Positions 15,631 to 22,278 of a DNA stretch of 22,278 bases are shown here, in pieces. A model generated the notes under the pieces. The model was not told where the DNA came from. It saw only the letters and a list, made by a program, of their open reading frames with translations, and ran no database searches. A program made the translations under genes and the position numbers. Numbering within the stretch: position 1 is the stretch's first letter; each line of letters begins with the position of its first letter. The stretch is from Rhizobiaceae bacterium (lineage in GTDB: Bacteria; Pseudomonadota; Alphaproteobacteria; Rhizobiales; Rhizobiaceae), in the NCBI GenBank assembly GCA_014380965.1, contig JACMIV010000379.1, positions 1 through 22,278 of the forward strand. The letters run 5' to 3'.

Positions 15631-16580
15631 GCCGCGCCCTCGGCAGCCGGCAGCAGCGCCTGGATGACGGCCATGCGGACGGCGACGCCCATCTCGACCT
15701 GCTCCTCGATGACGCTCTGCGGGCCGTCCGCGACCTCGGACGCGATTTCGACGCCACGGTTCATCGGGCCGGGATGCATGACCAACGCATCGGGTTTTGC
15801 GAATGCGAGCTTGGCCGCATCGAGCCCGTAATAGCGGAAGTACTCCCGCACGGAGGGAACGAAAGAGCCGGCCATGCGCTCGCGCTGGAGCCGCAGCATC
15901 ATGACGACGTCGGCGTCCTTCAGGCCGTCCTGCATCCTATGGAACACCTCGACGCCCATCGCATCGATCCCGGCCGGCAGCAGCGTCGACGGCGCGACGA
16001 CGCGCACGCGGGCGCCGAGAGCGTTCAGGAGGAGGATGTTGGACCGAGCCACGCGGCTGTGCAGCACGTCGCCGCAGATCGCTACCGTGAGCCGCGCGAT
16101 GCGGCCCTTGTGCCGGCGGATCGTCAGCGCGTCGAGCAGCGCCTGCGTCGGGTGTTCGTGGGCGCCGTCGCCGGCGTTCACCACCGAGCAGCCGACCTTC
16201 TGCGCCAGGAGCGCCACGGCACCGGCGGCATGGTGGCGCACGATGAGGATGTCCGGCCGCATGGCGTTCAGCGTCATCGCCGTGTCGAGCAGCGTCTCGC
16301 CCTTCTTAACGGAGGAGTGGCCGACGGACATGTTCATGACGTCCGCGCCGAGCCGCTTGCCGGCGAGTTCGAAGGAGGCCTGCGTCCGCGTCGACGCCTC
16401 GAAGAAGAGATTGATCTGCGTTCGTCCCTTGAGGACGCTCTTCTTCTTGTCCTGACGGCGTCCCACCTCGACCTCGGCTTCCGAGAGATCGAGCAGCCGC
16501 TCGATCTCGTGCGGCAACAGCTCCGCGATGCCGAGAAGATGGCGATGCGTGGAGATCGGAAGTGGAGGGGACGCGCTCAT
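15627..16580 (-). CDS. pyrB: Aspartate carbamoyltransferase catalytic subunit
   Basis: 317-residue enzyme making N-carbamoyl-aspartate from carbamoyl phosphate and aspartate, the committed step of pyrimidine synthesis. The carbamoyl-phosphate loop [13 protein letters not shown] (59-71, STRT 63-66), KKGET (92-96), HPTQALLD (143-150), [11 protein letters not shown] (170-180), MLRLQRERM (228-236) and [12 protein letters not shown] (268-279) are all present, so it should be active. No regulatory pyrI gene lies nearby; with the pseudo-DHOase beside it, a PyrB-PyrC' complex is expected. The stop overlaps the next gene by 4 nt. No Shine-Dalgarno sequence is visible before ATG 16580-16578, and a good promoter sits immediately upstream, so the message may be nearly leaderless. 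Confidence 0.97.
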   Translation of the reverse strand: MSASPPLPISTHRHLLGIAELLPHEIERLLDLSEAEVEVGRRQDKKKSVLKGRTQINLFFEASTRTQASFELAGKRLGADVMNMSVGHSSVKKGETLLDTAMTLNAMRPDILIVRHHAAGAVALLAQKVGCSVVNAGDGAHEHPTQALLDALTIRRHKGRIARLTVAICGDVLHSRVARSNILLLNALGARVRVVAPSTLLPAGIDAMGVEVFHRMQDGLKDADVVMMLRLQRERMAGSFVPSVREYFRYYGLDAAKLAFAKPDALVMHPGPMNRGVEIASEVADGPQSVIEEQVEMGVAVRMAVIQALLPAAEGAA

Positions 16581-16591
16581 GTCGAGAGCGG

Positions 16592-16620
16592 CCTATAGGA
16601 GAAAGCGCGGCCTCCGGCAA
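16592..16620 (-). promoter_or_regulatory. Candidate housekeeping promoter of pyrB
   Basis: On the minus strand TTGCCG (16620-16615), a 17-nt spacer and TATAGG (16597-16592). The same TTGCC/17/TATAG pattern occurs before gatC. Transcription would begin near 16585, about 5 nt before the pyrB ATG. Confidence 0.5.
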
Positions 16621-16696
16621 GAACACCGCGTTGCGGAGAGACGGGTGATCTGGCGAAAGCCAAACTGACCAGAAGCCGTCGCCCCGCTCTCCCTTT

Positions 16697-16728
16697 CGTC
16701 ATGCCGGCTCTGAGCCGAGATCCATGCC
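16697..16728. repeat. Degenerate palindromic intergenic repeat (CGTCATGCC type)
   Basis: The block starts CGTCATGCCGG, contains a CGGCT-CTG-AGCCG hairpin (16705-16717) and ends with GATCCATGCC. This layout (CGTCATGCC, hairpin, ATCCA) resembles palindromic elements scattered between genes in many Hyphomicrobiales genomes. Only one copy lies in this window, so repetition is recalled from other genomes, not seen. A 35-codon minus-strand frame (16806-16699) crosses it and is probably an artefact. Confidence 0.45.
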
Positions 16729-16808
16729 GAAGCTGCCGACCATCCGAAACGGGTTGACGAACAGCCGCCTTCCTCGACCGATCCTGAGCTTGAACAGCTT
16801 CAACATGG

Positions 16809-16829
16809 CTTCCGGCGCAGGGCCGGAAG
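16809..16829 (-). terminator. Hairpin after the caspase-like gene, weak terminator
   Basis: CTTCCGG (16809-16815) and CCGGAAG (16823-16829) form a 7-bp perfect stem with a 7-nt loop about 40 nt past the stop of the caspase-like gene. No T-run follows on either strand, so it may stabilise the mRNA end or stop transcription only poorly. Confidence 0.4.
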
Positions 16830-16870
16830 GTCGAGATTTCAAGGTCGGCGCATATCGAAAGGCGCGTCTC

Positions 16871-18514
16871 TCAACGGCCGATCGCGCCGCCGATGGCCCC
16901 ACCGATCAGCCCGCCGACGAAGGCAGCGCCCGCGACATCGGCGTTGCCGTCACGTCGGCGCGGCTCTGCGCGCCCGACAAGCGTTCCCCGCTGCTGGCGC
17001 ACCGCCTGGGTTTTCCGTGGACGCGCCTTTTCGACCGACCGGGTCTTGCCCGGCGATTTCGCTTTCACCGGCGCGGCGCGGCGGTCGCGGTCCTCGACCT
17101 GCCAAACCGCAAACTGCTGCACGGTTCGGGAGACGAGAAGATCGTACTGCGAAGCGCTGAAGTAACCGGTCGCCGGGACGTTCCGCCCCGCCTGCCAGGA
17201 GGCGATGGCCTGCCGCGTTTTCGGCCCGAAGTTTCCGTCGGGCGTCCCGAGTTCGATACCCTCGAGTTCGAGGCGCGCCTGCACCTCGCGGCGCCGCACC
17301 TTATCCCAGGTCAGCACGGCCTCGGTGACATCGGTTCCGATTTCGATTGCGTTCGGTTGTACGTTCGTCGACGCCGCTGCGGTGAGGGGTGCCTCCGCCG
17401 CGGTGAATGGAGCTGCATCCGCGAATGGCGTGCGCGGCGTCAGCCCGTCCGCGTCGGGAAGCGCGGCGACCTTGCGATCAGCCGATTCGGAGTCCCCGAC
17501 ACGGCTCCGCTCGATGAAGTTCCGCGCGATATCGGCGAAATGACCCGTCGGATAGCTCGCGAGATAAGCCTGAAAATCCTCGGGCGCGCCGCTTTTCTGC
17601 GCGAACTCGAACAGCGTTTTTTCCTGGTCCCAGGCAACCGGATCGCCCTTCGCCGGGACCGCCGAGATCGCCAGTTGCGGCACGACCGCCGCGACAGACT
17701 CCGGCATTGAGGGCGTCTCGCCGAGTGCCGCCACCTCCACATCGGACTTGTTGAGATAGATCTCGCCGATCAAGGAGGCGTTGATCCAGGGCCGCTGCTT
17801 CTGGTTGGTCGCCTCGTAGACATCGCGCGTCACCCGCGTCATGACGTTCTGGAGCGGCAGATCGGCGGCGTCGATATGGTCGAGCAGCGCGCGCGTGAAG
17901 GGTGAATGCGCCGACTTGCCGTCATAGGCGACATCGCCGGGACTCGTGGCGAAGGCGATCACGGTTCCCTCGCCGGCATCGTCGATCTTGATTTCCGCAA
18001 GGCCTTCGCCGATCGACGCAGACCGGCTCGGCTCCATCGAGCGAGCGAGCACCTTGGAGAGCGGATTGTCGCGGCAGGCATCGAGGAAGACCATCCGAAG
18101 CCGCACGTCCCGGGACATCTGGCGCAGGACGAAGTCGACGGGTACCGCCTCGAAGTCGAGCGACGTCTCGTCCTTGAAGGCGGCATCGATGGGGATGAGA
18201 TAGTTGTCGCCGCGCACCTGCATGCCATGCCCAGCGTAGAAGAGCAGCGCGATGTCCGCCCCGATCGCTTCGCGGGCGAAGCCGTTCACCGTCGCCTGCA
18301 TCGACCGGTAGTCCTGATCGAAGCCCGTCACGACGGCAAACCCGAGCGCTTCGAGCTTTTCGCTCATCGCCTTCGCGTCGTTCACGGGATTGGCGAGAGG
18401 GACGGCATTTTGATAGGCGCTGTTGCCGATCACCAGCGCCACTTTCTTCGCCTCGGCCGCGCTCGTCCCAAGCATTACAGCAAAGAGCGACAGGATAAAA
18501 GCAACGCGCATCAT
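16871..18514 (-). CDS. Secreted caspase-like protease with peptidoglycan-binding-like domain
   Basis: 547 residues. A signal peptide (1-22, ending SAAEA before KKVALVIGN) points to the periplasm. A C14 caspase p20-type domain spans about 23-255 with an intact dyad: His96 in YAGHGMQV and Cys147 in FLDACRDNP. A linker (about 295-337, ending FADIARNFIERS) of a type often seen in bacterial caspase-like proteins follows, then a low-complexity Ala/Thr/Pro stretch. A peptidoglycan-binding-1-like domain (about 405-462, GTPDGNFGPKTRQAIASWQ) comes next, then a basic Lys/Arg-rich region and a glycine-zipper end (FVGGLIGGAIGGAIGR). Substrate and role are unknown; metacaspase-type enzymes cleave after Arg/Lys. 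The ATG 18514-18512 has GGAG 7 nt upstream; a second ATG follows directly. It is a single-gene unit between pyrB and a divergent membrane-protein pair. Confidence 0.88.
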   Translation of the reverse strand: MMRVAFILSLFAVMLGTSAAEAKKVALVIGNSAYQNAVPLANPVNDAKAMSEKLEALGFAVVTGFDQDYRSMQATVNGFAREAIGADIALLFYAGHGMQVRGDNYLIPIDAAFKDETSLDFEAVPVDFVLRQMSRDVRLRMVFLDACRDNPLSKVLARSMEPSRSASIGEGLAEIKIDDAGEGTVIAFATSPGDVAYDGKSAHSPFTRALLDHIDAADLPLQNVMTRVTRDVYEATNQKQRPWINASLIGEIYLNKSDVEVAALGETPSMPESVAAVVPQLAISAVPAKGDPVAWDQEKTLFEFAQKSGAPEDFQAYLASYPTGHFADIARNFIERSRVGDSESADRKVAALPDADGLTPRTPFADAAPFTAAEAPLTAAASTNVQPNAIEIGTDVTEAVLTWDKVRRREVQARLELEGIELGTPDGNFGPKTRQAIASWQAGRNVPATGYFSASQYDLLVSRTVQQFAVWQVEDRDRRAAPVKAKSPGKTRSVEKARPRKTQAVRQQRGTLVGRAEPRRRDGNADVAGAAFVGGLIGGAIGGAIGR

Positions 18515-18818
18515 CCGAAATCTCCACCGTTATGGAAAAGGAGCGAGCGGGTACGAATTTTCCCTTGAAGTAACTTCCATCGCTCTCCGCCTGACGAAAC
18601 GCTACCCTAAGGAAAGAAACGCCACAACCCGCGAGCATGACCTCTGAAAAAGAAATATCGGCTGAGCTCTACAAGGTCCGCCCAACGTCGCTGATCGGAT
18701 GCCGAGGAGCTTCTCGGGGACAGAACTGGCGGCGGTTAACGTTAACAAATGGTTTAGGATTGCTCTCCTGCATCCATGAGCGGAAGTTGGCGCATGTCGC
18801 TTAGACCCAGATAAAGGT
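18515..18818. other. Divergent gap with candidate operator sites
   Basis: No gene recognised in these 304 bp between the caspase-like gene (minus) and the membrane-protein gene (plus). Visible items: GAAGT-A-ACTTC palindrome (18567-18577); a CCGAG/CTCGG hairpin near 18703-18718; the doubled palindrome GTTAACGTTAAC (18735-18746); TTAA-N7-TTTA (18742-18756), one base off a CtrA box; and GGGAC-N18-CGTT (18717-18743), one base off the GGAAC...CGTT general-stress promoter pattern. No strong -35/-10 pair was found. All of these roles are speculative. Confidence 0.4.
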
Positions 18819-19349
18819 ATGCGTCCCTTGTCCCGCCTTCCCTCGACAGTGGCACTGGCTGGATGGTTTGGTTTCGTCCTGACGTCGATCATTCTGGCGT
18901 CGAACGGAGCAGGGAGCGAAATCGCCACGCTGGAATTCGCGACCGCAGACCTCACGGCGGCAATGGCCTACGCGGCGCTCCTCGTATGGCAGGCCGCCTC
19001 CGCTGCGGCCATGGCATGGGCGCTTTACTGCCTGCACGATACCGGCCGCGAGAGGCGTCGTTTCGGAGAACAGCTTGGCCTCGCCGGGCTCTTTGCTCTG
19101 GCGGTTCATGGCGGTCTCGGTCTCGTCGTCGGTATCGACCCGGTAGCAGCGCAGTCGGCTGGATACTGGGTGATGCTGGTCCTGGCAGCGCTCGCCCTCC
19201 TGTTCGACCGGCTCGTTGCGGTCGAAGAAGACGCCGGAGACGACAAAGAGAATTTCGAGGCTGCCGTCGCCGTGATCGCGCAGAGCATGGCTCGTCAGAC
19301 CGAGCTCTACACCGACCCTTCGCACCGCTTTCCGCCGAGGGCACGATGA
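18819..19349 (+). CDS. Hypothetical inner-membrane protein, four predicted TM helices
   Basis: 176 residues with hydrophobic segments at about 9-28, 47-71, 86-107 and 113-133, then an acidic stretch (VEEDAGDDKENFE) and a hydrophilic C-terminus of about 40 residues, probably cytosolic. I do not recognise a family. The proposed ATG 18819 has AAAGG only 1 nt upstream, too close for a standard ribosome-binding site, so the start could differ. Reality is supported by the membrane-protein composition and by the 4-nt overlap (ATGA, 19346-19349) with the next gene, which suggests a two-gene operon. Confidence 0.65.
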   Translation: MRPLSRLPSTVALAGWFGFVLTSIILASNGAGSEIATLEFATADLTAAMAYAALLVWQAASAAAMAWALYCLHDTGRERRRFGEQLGLAGLFALAVHGGLGLVVGIDPVAAQSAGYWVMLVLAALALLFDRLVAVEEDAGDDKENFEAAVAVIAQSMARQTELYTDPSHRFPPRAR

Positions 19350-19678
19350 TCTTCCGCTCGTTCCTGACTCTCTGGCTCGGCCCGGTCCTCTTCTTCTGGG
19401 GCTGGTATCTGATGTCGTCGAACGATCTGAGTTTCGGCGTGTACGCTCTCTCTCGCGAAATGCACGACCGGACCTTCGCGCTCTACGCGGCTGTCTCCGG
19501 CGTGCCGGCAGAGGCGATCCCGCCGCTGATCGCCAAGACGCTGATCCTCGACGGCATCCTCGTCGCGGCGCTGATCGTGTTTCGCCGACGTCGTGACATC
19601 GCCGCCTTCATCGCCGCCCGCTATGCCTCGCCGCCCGAAGCCTCCGCGAGCGCGGACAACCTGTCCAAGGCGCCCTGA
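19346..19678 (+). CDS. DUF6105-like small membrane protein
   Basis: 110 residues. TM1 at about 6-24 ([19 protein letters not shown]), a middle region [38 protein letters not shown], and TM2 at about 64-80 followed by FRRRRD. The FWGW...D.SFG...SR..HD...LYG.......IPPL.AK pattern is what I recall for DUF6105, a Rhizobiales family of unknown function. The start ATG 19346-19348 has GAGG at proper spacing and overlaps the upstream stop by 4 nt. The last 58 nt (19621-19678) overlap the 3' end of ruvX on the other strand, and the residues from about 94 on ([16 protein letters not shown]) are low-complexity. Confidence 0.75.
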   Translation: MIFRSFLTLWLGPVLFFWGWYLMSSNDLSFGVYALSREMHDRTFALYAAVSGVPAEAIPPLIAKTLILDGILVAALIVFRRRRDIAAFIAARYASPPEASASADNLSKAP

Positions 19679-20109
19679 AGGATGAAGGCGGCTGCCGCCG
19701 AATCGATGCGCGCGGCGCGCTGCTTGCGCGACACGTCCGCCGCGATCATCGCGCGCTCCGCCGCGACCGTCGACAGCCGCTCGTCCCAGAGCACTACGGG
19801 CCGGGCGTCGAAGCGGACGAGATTGCGGCAGAAGGCGCGCGTCGACTGCGCCCTCGGCCCTTCCGATCCGTCCATGTTGAGCGGCAGGCCGATCACCAGG
19901 GCACCGCAGCGCTCGCGATCGAGAACCGCCAGAAGCGCTGCGGCATCCGCCGCGAACTTGGTGCGTCGGATGACTGCCCGCGGCGTCGCGAAGGACAGCC
20001 CGAGGTCGGACATGGCGACGCCGATCGTCTTAGTCCCGAGGTCGAGCCCCGCCAGCACCGTGCCCGCCGGCAGCAGCGCCGTCAGGTCTTCAATTCCCAC
20101 GACCGCCAT
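19621..20109 (-). CDS. ruvX: RuvX/YqgF family Holliday junction resolvase-like protein
   Basis: 162 residues, RNase H-like fold. The family is annotated as a putative Holliday junction resolvase, and in E. coli YqgF processes the 16S rRNA 5' end. Seen: LDLGTKTIG with the metal-binding Asp23, [15 protein letters not shown] (74-88), [13 protein letters not shown] with Glu110, and [12 protein letters not shown] with Asp136. All acidic residues of the site are intact. The frame is open to 20202, but ATG 20109-20107 is the start because GGAG lies 5 nt before it and the family begins here. The gap to the divergent hydrolase gene (20110-20278) shows a TCGGGC-CTG-GCCCGA palindrome (20155-20169) but no convincing promoter. 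Confidence 0.93.
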   Translation of the reverse strand: MAVVGIEDLTALLPAGTVLAGLDLGTKTIGVAMSDLGLSFATPRAVIRRTKFAADAAALLAVLDRERCGALVIGLPLNMDGSEGPRAQSTRAFCRNLVRFDARPVVLWDERLSTVAAERAMIAADVSRKQRAARIDSAAAAFILQGALDRLSALAEASGGEA

Positions 20110-20278
20110 CTTGTCTCCAGAGGGCATCCAACGGACCCGCCGGCGCCTTATTGGTCGGGCCTGGCCCGAAGTCCAGCTTGACGAAGCCGTGCGCCGCCGC
20201 ACTTAGCGGCGCCAAGGACGTGCGCTGCCGAGAGCGTAACGTCGCCGCTTCGTTTCCAAACAAGGACCGAGACCCTCG

Positions 20279-20980
20279 ATGAAGATCACCTATTTCGGCC
20301 ATTCCGCCTTCCGGATCGACACCGGCTCGTCCGTGCTTCTCATCGACCCGTTCCTTTCCGGCAACCCACACTACACGGGGACCCTCGACGAAGCCGCGAC
20401 GGGGTTGACCCACATCGTGCTCAGCCACGGCCATTCCGACCATGTCGGCGACACGGTCGCGCTGGCCGAGAAACATGGCGCAACGGTCGTCGCGACCTTC
20501 GAGCTGGCCATGTGGCTCGCCAAGAAGGGCGTTGCCAACGTCTCTCCCGGCAATACCGGCGGAACCCAGAAATTCGACGATTTCTCCGTGACGCTGACGC
20601 AGGCCTTCCATTCGTCGGGGAACATCGAGGAGGACGGCTCCGTCACCTACCTCGGAATGCCGAACGGGCTCGTCTTTCACTTCAACGACGGCCCGACCAC
20701 CTTCCACATGGGCGACACGGACATTTTCGCCGACATGGCGCTGATCGCGGAACTGCACGATCCGAAGGTCGCGATGGTGCCGATCGGAGATCGGTTCACC
20801 ATGGGAGCCGCGGTTGCGGCGCTCGCCTGCCGCCGCTACTTCGCCTTCGATCGCATCCTGCCCATGCACTACGGGACGATGCCGATCCTCGATCCCGATC
20901 CCTCGAAATTCGTCGCGGCGATGGAGGGCGACGCCGGCAAGGTGTTCTTGCCCGACATCGGCAAGCCCTTCGACGTCTGA
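20279..20980 (+). CDS. UPF0173 metal-dependent hydrolase (metallo-beta-lactamase fold)
   Basis: 233 residues, full length for UPF0173. The zinc-binding signature is LSHGHSDHVGD with His50, His52, Asp54 and His55; HMGDTDIF and LPMHYGT supply later ligands. The N-terminus MKITYFGHSAFRI with IDPFLSGNP is typical of the family. Its substrate is unknown; homologues belong to the UlaG-like group of metal-dependent hydrolases. AGGA lies 12 nt before the ATG. It is divergent from ruvX and followed by a terminator at 20996-21026, so it is probably transcribed alone. Confidence 0.92.
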   Translation: MKITYFGHSAFRIDTGSSVLLIDPFLSGNPHYTGTLDEAATGLTHIVLSHGHSDHVGDTVALAEKHGATVVATFELAMWLAKKGVANVSPGNTGGTQKFDDFSVTLTQAFHSSGNIEEDGSVTYLGMPNGLVFHFNDGPTTFHMGDTDIFADMALIAELHDPKVAMVPIGDRFTMGAAVAALACRRYFAFDRILPMHYGTMPILDPDPSKFVAAMEGDAGKVFLPDIGKPFDV

Positions 20981-20995
20981 TCCCCGAAGAGAACC

Positions 20996-21026
20996 GGTGC
21001 AGTTCCGTCGGAACCGCGCCATTCTT
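20996..21026 (+). terminator. Intrinsic terminator after the UPF0173 gene
   Basis: GGTGC-A-GTTCC (20996-21006), loop GTC, GGAAC-C-GCGCC (21010-21020): two 5-bp stems separated by one mismatch, then ATTCTT. The T-tail is short. Its end touches the -35 box of the gatC promoter. Confidence 0.5.
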
Positions 21027-21053
21027 GCCTCCCTTCGACCGCCTCGCTATAGC
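21024..21053 (+). promoter_or_regulatory. Candidate housekeeping promoter of gatC operon
   Basis: TTGCCT (21025-21030), 17-nt spacer, TATAGC (21048-21053). The -10 lies within the palindrome CGCTATAGCG (21045-21054). Transcription would start near 21060, leaving a leader of about 77 nt before gatC. Confidence 0.55.
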
Positions 21054-21136
21054 GGGACGGAGCACCGCTCGTCCCTGTCGAGTAAAGACGGCGGGCGAGG
21101 GCGCAACGCCGCACCTCGTCTTGGCCTGGAACCGTC

Positions 21137-21424
21137 ATGTCCGTCGATATCGCCACCGTTCGCCGCGTCGCGCGCCTGTCGAGACTGGCCGTCAGCGACG
21201 ACGAGGCAGAGGCGATGCGCAGCGAGCTGAATGCGATCCTGGTCTTCGTGGAGCAATTGTCCGAGGTCGATGTCGGCGGCGTCGAACCGATGACCTCCGT
21301 CATGCCGATGGCCATGAGGAAGCGCGAGGACATCGTGACGGACGGACACAAGGCGGCCGACCTCGTTGCGAATGCCCCGGCCTCCGACGCGCACTTCTTC
21401 ATGGTGCCGAAGGTCGTCGAGTAG
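21137..21424 (+). CDS. gatC: Asp-tRNA(Asn)/Glu-tRNA(Gln) amidotransferase subunit C
   Basis: 95 residues, the normal GatC length. GatC holds GatA and GatB together in the amidotransferase that converts misacylated Glu-tRNA(Gln) or Asp-tRNA(Asn) to the amide form. Seen: [21 protein letters not shown] at the N-terminus, [18 protein letters not shown] in the middle and the terminal [13 protein letters not shown]. The ribosome-binding site is weak. It is the first gene of the gatC-GNAT-gatA unit. Confidence 0.96.
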   Translation: MSVDIATVRRVARLSRLAVSDDEAEAMRSELNAILVFVEQLSEVDVGGVEPMTSVMPMAMRKREDIVTDGHKAADLVANAPASDAHFFMVPKVVE

Positions 21425-21916
21425 ATGCCGGATCCCGTCGTCGAAGGCCCTGTCTCCATCGCGGTGGAACCTGCGTTGCAAGATGATGTGCGCAGCATGG
21501 TCGCCTTGCTCAACGCTTACATGATCCCGCTGACGCCGCGCGAGTTCCAGTTTCAGCTGACGGCCGAGCAGATGGCCGAGGCGACGGTGACCGTCCTCGT
21601 CGCCCGCAACGGCGATGGCAAAGCTGTCGGGATGGCTTCGCTGAAGGACCATGGCGATCGACTCGGCGAGGTGAAGCGGATGTTCACGCTTCCCACGGTC
21701 CGTGGCAGCGGGGTCGGCTCGAAACTCCTGCGGCGGATCGAGGACCTGGCGCACGAGAAGGCGCTGAGGCGCCTTGTCCTCGAAACCGGCGAGGCGCCGG
21801 GTTTCGAGCCCGCTTGGCGCGTCTACGAGCGCGGCGGCTTCGTGCAATGCGGCGCAATCCTCGACTATCCCGACTCCGGCTTTTCCCGATTCTACGACAA
21901 GATGCTTGACCGATGA
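21425..21916 (+). CDS. GNAT-family N-acetyltransferase between gatC and gatA
   Basis: 163 residues, cytosolic. The acetyl-CoA-binding motif A runs from about 82 to 102, with the pyrophosphate loop RGSGVG at 93-98 ([19 protein letters not shown]). Motif B is YERGGFV (134-140). Acetyl transfer from acetyl-CoA to an amine is expected; the acceptor is unknown. The ATG directly follows the gatC stop (0 nt gap), with AAGG 12 nt upstream, and the stop overlaps the gatA start by 4 nt (ATGA, 21913-21916). Such packing means the three genes are translated together. I recall similar insertions in rhizobia, but a functional tie to tRNA amidation is only inference. Confidence 0.88.
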   Translation: MPDPVVEGPVSIAVEPALQDDVRSMVALLNAYMIPLTPREFQFQLTAEQMAEATVTVLVARNGDGKAVGMASLKDHGDRLGEVKRMFTLPTVRGSGVGSKLLRRIEDLAHEKALRRLVLETGEAPGFEPAWRVYERGGFVQCGAILDYPDSGFSRFYDKMLDR

Positions 21917-22278
21917 CCGATTTGACAGCCCTCACCATTGCCGAAGCCCGAGACGCATTGACGGCGAAGTCCGTAAGCGCCTTCGAGCTGACGGATGCCT
22001 ATCTCGCCGCGATCGACGCCGCCAACCCTTCGCTGAATGCTTACGTGGTCGTCACCCACGACAAGGCGCGGCTTATGGCGAATGCGTCGGACGAGCGCAT
22101 CGCCAAGGGCGAGGCGGGGGCGCTCGAAGGCATTCCGCTCGGCATCAAGGACCTCTTCGCAACCGAAGGCGTCCACACCCAGGCGGCCTCCCACATTCTC
22201 GACGGGTTTCTGCCGCGCTACGAATCGACCGTGACGGCCAATCTATGGGCCGATGGTGCCATTATGCTCGGCAAGCTC
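21913..22278 (+). CDS. gatA: Glutamyl-tRNA amidotransferase subunit A, 3' end cut by window edge
   Basis: The first 122 residues of the amidase subunit that releases ammonia from glutamine for tRNA-bound Glu/Asp amidation. Seen: [29 protein letters not shown] at the N-terminus and the catalytic Lys79 in LGIKDLF, the first residue of the Ser-cisSer-Lys triad. The conserved [21 protein letters not shown] follows; the two serines lie beyond the window. The start overlaps the GNAT stop by 4 nt. Confidence 0.96.
   Translation, partial: MTDLTALTIAEARDALTAKSVSAFELTDAYLAAIDAANPSLNAYVVVTHDKARLMANASDERIAKGEAGALEGIPLGIKDLFATEGVHTQAASHILDGFLPRYESTVTANLWADGAIMLGKL

Noticed and set aside
16699..16806. 35-codon minus-strand frame upstream of pyrB, considered as a leader peptide
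   Set aside because: It crosses the palindromic repeat and lies upstream of the likely pyrB promoter, so it cannot act as a pyrB leader.
20177..20206. Promoter for the UPF0173 gene with a TTGACG -35 box
   Set aside because: No acceptable -10 occurs at 16-18 nt; the nearest candidates match the consensus at only two positions.
1..22278. Genomic island, prophage or defence system
   Set aside because: All recognised genes are core or order-typical, gene packing is uniform, and no integrase, transposase, tRNA-linked repeat or toxin-antitoxin pair was found.

Overview
The window looks like chromosomal housekeeping DNA from a GC-rich alphaproteobacterium, most likely order Hyphomicrobiales (Rhizobiales). 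Reasons: the divK-pleD pair, families typical of rhizobia (DUF3572, DUF6105), a cysteine-motif extension on DinB, a catalytically degenerate dihydroorotase next to pyrB, and a gatC-GNAT-gatA arrangement. The genus cannot be fixed from sequence alone. I see no phage, integrase, transposase, plasmid, CRISPR, rRNA or tRNA features.

Layout. 1-1895 (minus): a DUF3572 protein, a HAD-like hydrolase and the 5' part of dinB (cut by the window edge). 2035-3786 (plus): divK and pleD, a phospho-relay and c-di-GMP module that controls cell polarity and division. 3787-4258 is a 472-bp convergent gap with hairpins and the rpmG terminator. 4259-4426 (minus): rpmG (ribosomal protein L33), only 55 codons. 4643-12084 (minus): a compact run topA, rnr, DUF983, NUDIX hydrolase and MFS transporter, closed by a good intrinsic terminator at 4592-4620. 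12085-12377 is an AT-rich, possibly bidirectional promoter region. 12378-12575 (plus): a small conserved-looking protein whose end overlaps the end of dprA. 12546-16580 (minus): pyrB, pseudo-pyrC, plsY and dprA, each joined by a 4-nt overlap.

16581-16870 carries a candidate pyrB promoter and a degenerate palindromic intergenic repeat. 16871-18514 (minus): a secreted caspase-like (metacaspase-type) protein with a peptidoglycan-binding-like domain and a glycine-zipper tail. 18819-19678 (plus): two overlapping small membrane-protein genes, the second DUF6105-like. 19621-20109 (minus): ruvX, overlapping the DUF6105 gene tail to tail. 20279-20980 (plus): a UPF0173 metallo-beta-lactamase-fold hydrolase, followed by a terminator and then a promoter. 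21137-22278 (plus): gatC, a GNAT acetyltransferase and the start of gatA.

How the genes work together. Several recognised genes serve information processing (DinB, TopA, RNase R, DprA, RuvX, L33, GatCA), supplemented by pyrimidine synthesis (PyrB and its non-catalytic partner), phospholipid acylation (PlsY) and cell-cycle signalling (DivK/PleD). The tight overlaps suggest translational coupling. I found no convincing undescribed defence or mobile system. The points most worth following are the dead dihydroorotase, the possibly leaderless pyrB mRNA, the structured gap after pleD, the GANTC cluster upstream of divK, the caspase-like protein, and the tail-to-tail gene overlaps.
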